A stretch of DNA of 64,000 nucleotides from the NCBI GenBank assembly GCA_017643165.1, contig JAEPNY010000004.1:1-64000 (forward strand), given 5' to 3'. This DNA comes from Psychroserpens sp. (GTDB lineage: Bacteria; Bacteroidota; Bacteroidia; Flavobacteriales; Flavobacteriaceae). Below, one piece after another: positions 9,752-18,600 of the stretch. Both the position numbers and the translations under genes were made by a program. Within the stretch, counting starts at the first letter, position 1, and each line of letters begins with the position of its first letter. The notes under the pieces were generated by a model that did not search any database, was not told where the DNA came from, and worked only from the letters and a program-made list of their open reading frames with translations.

Positions 9752-10187
9752 AGAACCAAGTGTTCCACGGAATTTTTGCTAAAACCAAAATAAGTGCTAA
9801 GGTGTAAAATATGGCTAGCATCTTAAATTTTGGTTTTGATGTTAATTTCTTTTTATGCTTAGAGTATCCAATTGTAATAAGAACGACTGCAATAATCATC
9901 GTAGTTGGGTGCTCAATAATATTTGATCTGAGCAACTTATTCTTCATAATTTCACCCATTCCCATGTCGCTTATTACAGATAAATAGTTTGAAGCAAAAA
10001 ACAGAACAATTCCGATAAGAAGTTGAATATGTGTTACGATTAAAGTGAATAACGATATTCTAAAATCAACAGCTTGAAACTCTTTCCCGCCAATCAATTT
10101 GATAATAGCATTAATTGATGCGATAATCATCATTAATAATACCAGATATGCCCAGTATGAATGAAGCATTTTTACAATTTCGTACAT
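9750..10187 (-). CDS. Four-helix membrane protein, cytochrome b-like family
   Basis: A 145-residue protein with four hydrophobic segments (about residues 10-32, 45-68, 93-107 and 123-140). Histidines occur in or near the helices: H9, H53, H93. Related flavobacterial proteins are often labelled cytochrome b or, wrongly, ribosomal protein L27. The layout of histidines is compatible with haem binding, but there is no CxxCH and no proven function. It is a single gene with its own -7 element and a shared terminator. Confidence 0.6.
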   Translation of the reverse strand: MYEIVKMLHSYWAYLVLLMMIIASINAIIKLIGGKEFQAVDFRISLFTLIVTHIQLLIGIVLFFASNYLSVISDMGMGEIMKNKLLRSNIIEHPTTMIIAVVLITIGYSKHKKKLTSKPKFKMLAIFYTLALILVLAKIPWNTWF

Positions 10188-10213
10188 GAATTAAATTTTA
10201 AATTAATACCCAA

Positions 10214-10221
10214 CAAAGGTA
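10214..10221 (-). promoter_or_regulatory. -7 element for the four-helix membrane gene
   Basis: The minus strand reads TACCTTTG, an exact TAnnTTTG match, 27 bases before the start at 10187. A TTG lies upstream at 10237-10239, but its 15-base spacing is shorter than the usual 19-21. Confidence 0.45.
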
Positions 10222-10239
10222 ATCATTAAATATATACAA

Positions 10240-12591
10240 TCATTCACTTATAGAAATCGATCGTGTGAGTTCGTTTCCGAATTCATCAACTATTGTGATT
10301 TTGTGTTTACCTTCTCCTGGCAGTATTTCAAACTCATGAATATCTTTGGTTAATCCTAAATACTTATCATTGATATACCAATAGATTTTTGTATTCATTC
10401 TTGAATGGGCTACTTTTAAAATTAGAGAGTTCTTATCACCATCAAAATCCTTTGGAAGAAAGATTGAATTTTCTTCCTTCGGATAGATAAAATCCATAGA
10501 TAATACTTCTTCTCCACTACAATCATCACGCAAATTAGGGAGGTCTTTATAAAATGGATTTTTTAATTTGTAATAATATGCTTTGATAGGCGCTAATACA
10601 AACCAAGGTTTATGGATCATCTCTTCGATAGATTCACAAGATGAATTGACTTGAAATTGTTCGTTTTTATCTAAATGTACAGTTATGTGATACGGGCAAG
10701 CTTCAGTTTTTAATCCACTTTTTTGAATATAACTTAAGGTAGTTTCATCGCAAATGCTTGAAGCACGATGACCACTATTTACACAAATAGCCACTTCTTC
10801 CATCTCATCAAATGGTTTGTCAAACCACGGGCTTTTAGGAAGAAGATCGAATACATCAAAAAGGATCGGACCTGCCGTTTGAACGCCAATTAATCCTGGG
10901 CGACCTTCACCATCGGCATTGCCAACCCAAACACCAACTACATAGTTTGAAGTAGTTCCAATTGCCCAGGCATCCCGAAACCCAAAACTGGTTCCCGTTT
11001 TCCAGGCAACTTCTTTTGAAGCATCAAAAAATTCCCAGTTTTCGTCTCCCTCCGGGCGGTTTACTTTTTTTAAGCTATCGTAAGTTAAATAGATAGATGC
11101 CGCATCAAAAACTACTTTATCTTGACTTATTGATCCAAAATTTACTGATTCAGAAGCTAAATATATGGGCTCCACAATTTCATTTGTAAAATACTCGCTT
11201 GAGGTCTCAGAATAATGATTCAGCGTTGAGGATAAGGCTGCATATCCTTTACATAAATCCCAAAGATTAGATTCAGCGCCACCTAAAATCAATGAAAGCC
11301 CATAATGATTTGCACTATGTTTTAAGTCTTTTAATTCGAGTTGCTTTAGATATCCATGAAAACGGTCAAGACCAAAACTTCTTAGCATTCGCACAGATGG
11401 GACGTTTAATGATCTAGCTAAAGCGCGACTTGCAGGGACAACACCGTCATAGTTCTTGTTAAAATTCTCAGGGGTGTAATTACCAAATTGAGAAGGCACA
11501 TCAGTTATCAATGTATTCGGTAATATGTCACCGGAGTCTAACATTGATGCAAATAAGAAGGGTTTGAGTATACTTCCTGTACTTCTTGGCTTATCAATAA
11601 TGTCAACATCTTTGTGATGCGCATTATCTGTTGGCGTGTTTCCTACATAGGCCAGAACTTCTCGAGTTCTGACATCCATTACAAACACGGCTGCATTGTG
11701 AATTTCATTTTGTTTTAAAATATTGTAATGCGTTTTCACGATGTGATTTACACGTTCTTGTAGGTCTTTGTTAATAGTGGTTTTAACAAACTCGCCTTTA
11801 TGGGTTTTGTTTATCTTTTGTAGTAAATGCGGTGCAATTTGAGGTAATGGATAGGGCTTTTGTGGTAATGGTTCGACAATGGATAAACTATAAGTTAATT
11901 CATCAATGATCTCATTATCAAGTAATTTTTTTAATAATCGATTTCGTTTTTCAAGAAGTCGTTCTTGGTTTTTTCCAGGATAAATTAAACTTGGTGCATT
12001 CGGGAGGACTGCAAGAGTAGCACTTTCTGCCCATGATAATTGATGAGCATCCCGGTTAAAATAGCGCCAAGCGGCTGCATCAAGTCCAACGACATTTCCC
12101 CCAAAAGGTGCGTTGCTTGAATAATAAGCGAGTATAGTAGCTTTCGATTCGCGAAATTCTAATCGTGATGCTAAAATAATTTCTTTAAACTTCTCTACAT
12201 AGGTTCGAGAACGCCCTTTTCTTGACAATCGGATTACCTGTTGTGTTAGTGTGCTACCACCGCGTTTCACTTCACCAGAACTAATATTTTCTTTAAGAGC
12301 TTTGACAATGGAAATTGGATTAAAGCCTGGATGCGAATAAAAATATTCATCCTCAAATTGGATAATACAGGTTTTAAATTTTTCTGGAATACTATCATTA
12401 TGTGGAAATCGCCATTGTCCGTCAGATGCAATTTGAGCACCTAATAATTGATTAGACTTGCTTGTGATTACAGTGGCTGTTGGATCAGAAAATAATTCCT
12501 TAGGTAAACAGAAATAATATAGAATTAGAAGTACGAAAATCACGATGGATTTCTTTCGATGTCGTTTTAAATATCTAATTAACCTATACAT
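10240..12591 (-). CDS. pbpC: Penicillin-binding protein 1C (bifunctional transglycosylase/transpeptidase)
   Basis: A 783-residue class A penicillin-binding protein; the ATG at 12591 is preferred over an in-frame GTG 9 bases upstream. One N-terminal anchor helix (about 15-30) follows a basic stretch. The glycosyltransferase domain (about 50-230) carries EDEYFYSHPG with the catalytic Glu at about 80, and GGSTLTQQ. The transpeptidase domain (about 295-560) has S340xxK343, S394-L-N and K531-T-G. The C-terminal beta domain (about 690-783) is the PBP1C-specific BiPBP_C. It polymerises and crosslinks peptidoglycan in the periplasm. In many bacteria it is paired with an alpha-2-macroglobulin gene. 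Here that gene is on the same strand but about 3 kb away, separated by an adhesin gene. Confidence 0.92.
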   Translation of the reverse strand: MYRLIRYLKRHRKKSIVIFVLLILYYFCLPKELFSDPTATVITSKSNQLLGAQIASDGQWRFPHNDSIPEKFKTCIIQFEDEYFYSHPGFNPISIVKALKENISSGEVKRGGSTLTQQVIRLSRKGRSRTYVEKFKEIILASRLEFRESKATILAYYSSNAPFGGNVVGLDAAAWRYFNRDAHQLSWAESATLAVLPNAPSLIYPGKNQERLLEKRNRLLKKLLDNEIIDELTYSLSIVEPLPQKPYPLPQIAPHLLQKINKTHKGEFVKTTINKDLQERVNHIVKTHYNILKQNEIHNAAVFVMDVRTREVLAYVGNTPTDNAHHKDVDIIDKPRSTGSILKPFLFASMLDSGDILPNTLITDVPSQFGNYTPENFNKNYDGVVPASRALARSLNVPSVRMLRSFGLDRFHGYLKQLELKDLKHSANHYGLSLILGGAESNLWDLCKGYAALSSTLNHYSETSSEYFTNEIVEPIYLASESVNFGSISQDKVVFDAASIYLTYDSLKKVNRPEGDENWEFFDASKEVAWKTGTSFGFRDAWAIGTTSNYVVGVWVGNADGEGRPGLIGVQTAGPILFDVFDLLPKSPWFDKPFDEMEEVAICVNSGHRASSICDETTLSYIQKSGLKTEACPYHITVHLDKNEQFQVNSSCESIEEMIHKPWFVLAPIKAYYYKLKNPFYKDLPNLRDDCSGEEVLSMDFIYPKEENSIFLPKDFDGDKNSLILKVAHSRMNTKIYWYINDKYLGLTKDIHEFEILPGEGKHKITIVDEFGNELTRSISISE

Positions 12592-12686
12592 TAACTGCAC
12601 AAAATAGTCTTATTGAATTGTTTAATAAGGAATTACTTTAAATATAAGGATTACTCCTATTTTTCTCTTTATATTTAAACGTGAAA

Positions 12687-15314
12687 ATGGAAAAATTCTT
12701 TCATAAAATCATCTTAATTTTTTGTCTTTTTTTGATAACTCCAAAAGCTTTAGCGCAGCTTGGATTTTGTCAAGGAAACTCAGGCGATCCCATATTTGAA
12801 GAAACCTTCGGAACAGGATTAGTCGACACTTCGTTACCACCAGGGACTACCACTTATAATTATGCTAATGGCGCTGATCCTGATGACGGTCTATATACAG
12901 TGACTAGCAATACAAATTATTTTGATTGGTTTGATATCGAGGACCATACGCCAGGTGATGTTGATGGTCGAATGTTATTGGTTAACTCAGATTTTGCTGC
13001 TGGAGAATTCTACCGGACCGAAATTACAGGATTATGTGAAAATACCACCTATGAATTTTCTTCATGGATCGTTAATTTAACCCCTTTAGGTGGGTTTTGT
13101 GGTGCTGGCGTAATTCCAGTAAATGTGAGATTCGAGATTTGGGATAGTACAGATACAAACCTCCTTGCTTCTGGTAACACAGGAAATATCAACAGTACGG
13201 TTACACCACTATGGCAACAATATGCACTAGTGTTTCAAACCATACCGACACAAACTTCAGTTATATTAAAAATGATCAATAATGGAACGGGTGGATGTGG
13301 TAACGATCTTGCTATTGATGATATTGTTTTCAAGAGTTGTGGAGATACTATAGATGTCACAGATAGTACAAATTCTGATAGTATTAGTATTTGTAGTAGC
13401 GAAGTCCCATTTTCTACAACCATAACCGCAGTGCCAGATAATACTGTATTTAGCAACCACTTTTACCAATGGCAAGAGAGTGCAGATAATGTTGTTTGGA
13501 CCGATATGCCTGGAGAGACAAATGAAGACCTCATGGTTTCAGGTGTAACTAACACGATGCATTATAGGGCAAAGGTAGCCGAGTTTGCGGCTAATCTTGG
13601 AAATGATGATTGTATTACTTTCTCTGATGTGTATAGCATAACAGTATTCCAAGCACCACTACCACCAACTTTAGAATGTTGGGAATCGGCAACTTTAGAT
13701 CCAAATATTTGCGATTGGGTGGTGACAGGCACACAACCGGCTGAACCGACAGGACTAGAATGTTGGCAAACAACGGCATTTAATAATACGACTTGCTCAT
13801 GGGACATTTTAGGGACACAGCCGGCTGAACCAACGGGATTAGAATGTTGGCAAACCACATCTTTCAATAACGCCACCTGCTCTTGGGATATATTGGGATC
13901 ACAACCTGCCGAACCAACAGGGCTGGAATGTTGGGAAGTAGTAACATTCAATAATACGACATGTGTTTGGGAAGTCATGGGAACACAACCTGCTGAACCT
14001 ACTGGATTAGAATGTTGGGAGACGACCTCATTCAATAATACGACGTGCTCTTGGGACATCACAGGAACGCAACCACCTCCACCAACTTTGGAATGTTGGG
14101 AAACAGCAACATTTAATAATGCCACTTGTTCTTGGGATGTTTCTGGAACTCAACCTCCAGAGCCAACAGGATTGGAATGTTGGGAGATTACGACTTTTAA
14201 TAATACGACCTGTAGTTGGGAGATTTCAGGAACACAACCACCACCACCAACCTTAGAGTGTTGGCAATCTGCGGTATTTGACAATGCGACATGCGTATGG
14301 CAGATTTCAGGTACACAACCTGAAGAACCGACAGGATTGGAATGCTGGGAAGTAGCAACATTTGATAATGTGACTTGTGCATGGGAAGTCTCCGGCGAAC
14401 AGCCAGATGCACCAACAGATTTACAATGTTGGGAAACTGCCACATTCGATGTTGTTTCTTGTAGTTGGGAGATTTCTGGAAGTCAGCCATCAGAACCGTT
14501 AACCGAATGCTGGGAAACAGCTACTTTCAATGATATGACATGTACATGGGAGGTGACAGGAACGCAACCTGAAGCACCAACTGACTTAGAATGTTGGCAG
14601 ACGGCCGTATTTAATAATGACTCTTGCAGTTGGGAACTTATTGGAGAGCAAACGATTATCACTATTGAAGAAGATGTTGAGTTTTGTGAAGGCTTATCAA
14701 TTATGCTCGAGGCTAGTAGTTTTATTTCCAATCCTACTTATTCTTGGAATACAGGAAGTACAGCGGCGTCAATTACGGTCTTTGAAGCGGGGATATATTC
14801 TGTTGAAATTACAGATGGCTGTTCATTAATCAATCAGGTCTTTTCTGTTTCAGAATTAGAAATCCCAATCATTGCAACCGTGTTTTCAGATGGTAATGAT
14901 ATCATTGTAGAAACCCTCAACTCAGGTAATTTTGAGTATTCATTGGATGGCGAAAATTATCAGTCAAGTCCAATTTTCTTCGATCAAGTTAGCGGGAAGT
15001 ATACAATCTATGTTCGAAACGAAGCCTGTGACGAAATTGCATTCGTTGATCACATTCATTTTTATATTCCGAAGTTCTTTACACCTAATGGTGATATATA
15101 CAATAACACATTCTTTATAGGTGGCTTGGATTGTTTTGCCTCATCAGAAGTCAAAATATTTGATCGTTATGGCAAGCTTTTATATGCTGTTAAAAACAAT
15201 GCCGTATCATGGGATGGTACTTTCAAGGGAAATGCCCAACCATCGTCAGATTATTGGTACATAATTACCATAGAAGGCCAAGAATTTAAAGGGCATTTTT
15301 CATTAAAACGCTAA
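12687..15314 (+). CDS. T9SS type-B adhesin with twelve CW/CxW tandem repeats
   Basis: An 875-residue protein; ATG 12687 is preferred over the GTG at 12681. A signal peptide ends at KALAQ. Residues about 30-215 form a jelly-roll domain (FEETFGTG..., YEFSSWIVN, LAIDDIVF). An Ig-like part follows (about 220-325). Residues about 330-655 hold twelve repeats of 27-28 residues with the frame ECW...C.W...GTQP..PTGL. After another Ig-like segment, the last 85 or so residues are a type-B T9SS domain (FFTPNGDIYNN, KIFDRYGKLLY). The product should be a surface filament or adhesin; the paired Cys in each repeat may form disulfides. It sits between pbpC and the a2M operon on the opposite strand, which suggests insertion. 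Confidence 0.88.
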   Translation: MEKFFHKIILIFCLFLITPKALAQLGFCQGNSGDPIFEETFGTGLVDTSLPPGTTTYNYANGADPDDGLYTVTSNTNYFDWFDIEDHTPGDVDGRMLLVNSDFAAGEFYRTEITGLCENTTYEFSSWIVNLTPLGGFCGAGVIPVNVRFEIWDSTDTNLLASGNTGNINSTVTPLWQQYALVFQTIPTQTSVILKMINNGTGGCGNDLAIDDIVFKSCGDTIDVTDSTNSDSISICSSEVPFSTTITAVPDNTVFSNHFYQWQESADNVVWTDMPGETNEDLMVSGVTNTMHYRAKVAEFAANLGNDDCITFSDVYSITVFQAPLPPTLECWESATLDPNICDWVVTGTQPAEPTGLECWQTTAFNNTTCSWDILGTQPAEPTGLECWQTTSFNNATCSWDILGSQPAEPTGLECWEVVTFNNTTCVWEVMGTQPAEPTGLECWETTSFNNTTCSWDITGTQPPPPTLECWETATFNNATCSWDVSGTQPPEPTGLECWEITTFNNTTCSWEISGTQPPPPTLECWQSAVFDNATCVWQISGTQPEEPTGLECWEVATFDNVTCAWEVSGEQPDAPTDLQCWETATFDVVSCSWEISGSQPSEPLTECWETATFNDMTCTWEVTGTQPEAPTDLECWQTAVFNNDSCSWELIGEQTIITIEEDVEFCEGLSIMLEASSFISNPTYSWNTGSTAASITVFEAGIYSVEITDGCSLINQVFSVSELEIPIIATVFSDGNDIIVETLNSGNFEYSLDGENYQSSPIFFDQVSGKYTIYVRNEACDEIAFVDHIHFYIPKFFTPNGDIYNNTFFIGGLDCFASSEVKIFDRYGKLLYAVKNNAVSWDGTFKGNAQPSSDYWYIITIEGQEFKGHFSLKR
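13674..14651 (+). repeat. Twelve in-frame 81-84 bp tandem repeats
   Basis: Twelve coding repeats, mostly 84 bp (28 residues), with shorter units ending PPPPTL or PLT. The fixed positions are ECW at the start, C-x-W about ten residues later, then G-[TSE]-Q-P. DNA identity is uneven, highest among units 2-7 and lower for the last ones, which suggests recent expansion in the 5' and middle part of the array. Confidence 0.9.
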
Positions 15315-15625
15315 GTGATACTATTGAATTCATAATCACGTTCGACTTTGCAAATCCTTACTTTGTACCATGCATACCAATCTTTTCGACCCTGCTTCTG
15401 TGCGATGAGATGATCAGTATGCTGTTTCCATTGTTTTATAGCATCTAGACTAGACCAATAACTTACAGTTATTCCGATGTCATTTTTGGCACTTTCCATT
15501 CCTAAGAATCCGTTTTGTTCTTTTGCCAAATCTTCCATTTTGGTTGCCATTTCTGCATAGCCTTCTATCATTTCAGAATGTTTTGAAGTGAATATTACGG
15601 CGTAGTAAGGGGTTTGAAATTTCAT
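15311..15625 (-). CDS. Antibiotic biosynthesis monooxygenase (ABM)-like protein
   Basis: A 104-residue protein of the dimeric alpha/beta barrel type. The pattern YAVIFTSK, then an amphipathic helix, then NGFLGMESA and ITVSYWSSLDAIKQW, is typical of ABM/YgiN-like domains; the C-terminal WYKVRICKVERDY strand is also common. Relatives bind haem or act as small oxygenases or quinol monooxygenases; the substrate here is unknown. It starts 3 bases after the a2M stop, so it belongs to the a2M transcript. Its stop overlaps the convergent adhesin stop by three bases and no terminator is seen between them. Confidence 0.8.
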   Translation of the reverse strand: MKFQTPYYAVIFTSKHSEMIEGYAEMATKMEDLAKEQNGFLGMESAKNDIGITVSYWSSLDAIKQWKQHTDHLIAQKQGRKDWYAWYKVRICKVERDYEFNSIT

Positions 15626-15628
15626 GTT

Positions 15629-18600
15629 CTATTTAGTGACTTTTATCCATTGTCCTTTATTTCGTACAAAATAATCATTATCGTACATTGCTTCTACTTG
15701 TGTTCCTGGCAAATAGTACTTGCCTAAATAAGCAGCATTTAACATTACGGTAAATACTTTTGTACCGCGTGATCCTTTACCTGGTAAGTTGAAATAGAAG
15801 TTCACGCGATCATCTCTAATATCTGTATATCTAGCATTACTTGTTGTAGTATCTCCATAATCTGTAAATCGTGTATTCACAATTTCCCAACCTGAAGGGA
15901 ATATTTGCGTTAAGGCCACATCATATAGATATTGACTTTTCAAGTTGCTTACGCTTATACGCGCAACAATATCTTGACCTTGTTTAAGTTTTGATTCGTC
16001 AATACGATTGCCATTGAGATCTTGATAGATTACAGAAACGCTGAGGCCTCGTTGTTCTTTAAGTTCTTCGCCAAGTGGAAGTTTACCTGAGTTCAAGACA
16101 CGCACATAGACCAAATTGTTTTCAGAATTTTTGAGTTCTAGAATATTCTTACCGTCCTTTACCTCGAGACGTCGTTGAGCAATTGTATGTTCAGTCTTTA
16201 TTGTATTCGATTGCCCATTGAACGAATAACTGAAATTCATGGCTTTACCACCATTAACTTCTACAAGTTTAGCCATTGCCAATAAACTGTAGGCAGTTGT
16301 TTGAGTACTCATCCAACGATTACTAGATAGGTCTTTAGCGACATCTTCGGCAAGCTCACGAGAGGCATTATTTTTAGTAAGAATTAAGGTTTCTAAAGCC
16401 ATTGCACGATTTCGATCAGGTGATCCGTAAGTATAATAATCATTATCCAATGCTTTAAAGTTGATATTGGCTGTTTTTGATAAGGCATCACTCGCTTCTT
16501 TCTGTCCAGCTAAAGCATAAGCTGCAGCTAAACGCCATTTTGCTTCATTAGAAATTTCATCAAATTCTCTTAACCTATTCATAGAAGCAAGATCGGGACT
16601 GCCGGCTAATGCAAGCGTATATAGCCTATAAGCTTGGGCCAGATCTGAATGTGCACGTCGATAACTTGGACGCCATTCTCTTGATGCTTGTTGCTGATAG
16701 CGGATCCAATTACTTTTAAAAGTTAGCGGTAGTGCATAGCCTTTCTTTTCTGCTTCAAGTAAAAAATGACCTGCATAACTCGTTCCCCAGTCATTGGCAG
16801 TTTGTTCTCCTATCCAATAACTCATTCCACCATTTGGTCTCTGGAAATTACCTAATCTTTTTATTCCGTTTTTAATATTGCTCTCGATCTCTTGTCGCTT
16901 TTCATATTTCAAATCAAAAATATCGCTAAGGAATAACTGTGGAAAAACACTTGACGTGGTTTGTTCAACACAGCCATGCGGATATTGGATGAGATATTCT
17001 AGACGTTTAGAGAAATCCATTGGAGGTAGCGTAGAAAACTCCACTATTGCTGAATTTGAATCTTTCACGCCAAAAGTTGAAAACTCGAGAGTTTGCTCAC
17101 TATTTCCTTCAAGTCTGGCATTTTCAAATATTGAGGTTATCGGATTAGGATTTACAACATCAAGTTCGACTTTGTAACTGGATTGTTCGCCATTACCCTT
17201 GGCCACAACTTCAATCGTATTGAATCCTTTTGCTTTGCTCACGTCTAATTGAAAGTAAGCCATTTTTTCGTCTGGCTTATTGAATTGTAACTTTTGTGTT
17301 TGAGTACCAACAATTGAAATTCCGGAACTTAAATTCAAACTCAGTTCAACATTTTTAATTTTTGATTCCATTGCAAAAACAGTAACGGGAAGCGTGAGTT
17401 TTTCTCCAGGACTTAATTTGCGAGGAATTGTTGCTAATACCATTAACGGCTTTTTAACCTGAACAGATTTATCTGTGCTTCCATATGCCTCTTTCGTGTG
17501 ATCACCCGCAACAATCATGGTTCGAACCGAACCGATATAATTAGGCATTTCTAAAGTATGCGTTGTAGTTTTTCCAGCTTCGAGGTAAAAAGGTCCCAAA
17601 TAGGTAACAACTGGTTTGAATCGATTAGCTTTTTTATTTTTCCCTTTCGCGGCACTTCCATCTCCACCAATGGCATAAACCTGATCTATACTTCCAGAAT
17701 AAGCACCAATAACATCATCGAAAATGTCCCAGGTTTTTACACCTAAAGCTTCGCGCGCATAAAAGGTATTCCATGCATTAGGTGTTTTAAAACGTGTAAG
17801 ATCTAACAGGCCTTCCTCAACTACGGCGATTGTGTAGGTCATTGGCTTATTTTGTGCTTCTGAAATCGAAACATTAAACTTTTGCTTTGGTCTAAGAACA
17901 TCTGGCATTTGTAGTTCAGGTTGCAATATGGTTTCTGGATCTTCGACCAGCAACGGTGTGACTCCAAAAAGCCTAATCGGTAAATCATTACTAGAAATCG
18001 CATGCGGTTGCAGTAAAGAGATATTAACGAACACATTAGGCGCCATTTCGGCGGTTATCGGTATTTGAACAGACGTTTCACCTTTGGATGTTTTAACCCA
18101 CTTGTAATCGAGAACGTCAGATCCGTTTTCAATACTCACAAGAGCGCGACCAGCGCTTCCCGATGGAAATTTGATCGTTGCAGTTTCACCAACATCATAT
18201 TTATTTTTATCTGATGCAAACACCAACATTTTTGCTGCTTCTTTGTCATTTCCAGTTGACATTCCAGACCAATTCTTATAAAAATAGGCCGTTCTACCTG
18301 TAGCATGACCACTAACTGGGTCAATAATTCTAATTAAGTATCGACCGCGTTCTTCTTCAGGGATCTTAATAGTAAATTTTGTTTTACCATTAGCACCAGT
18401 TGACGCCTTTTGGTCTAAAATAGGTCTATGATAATTGCTCGACACATAGCTTGAGAGATTGTCATATGACGAGCTCCACCACCAACGCCATTCAATTTTG
18501 TACACTTTGATCTCTAGATCTTTGCGCTGAACAGGTTGCCCATTTTTATCAACGACGGCTAATTCAAACGTTTGGTCGGTATCGGTAAAATATGAACCAT

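Noticed and set aside
13562-14443. Long antisense open frames (187 and 97 residues) over the adhesin repeats
   Set aside because: They follow the 84-bp periodicity of the coding repeats on the other strand and have no start or signal of their own.
13674-14651. Regular repeats considered as a CRISPR array
   Set aside because: The repeats are in frame, 81-84 bp long, without unique spacers, and lie within a coding sequence.
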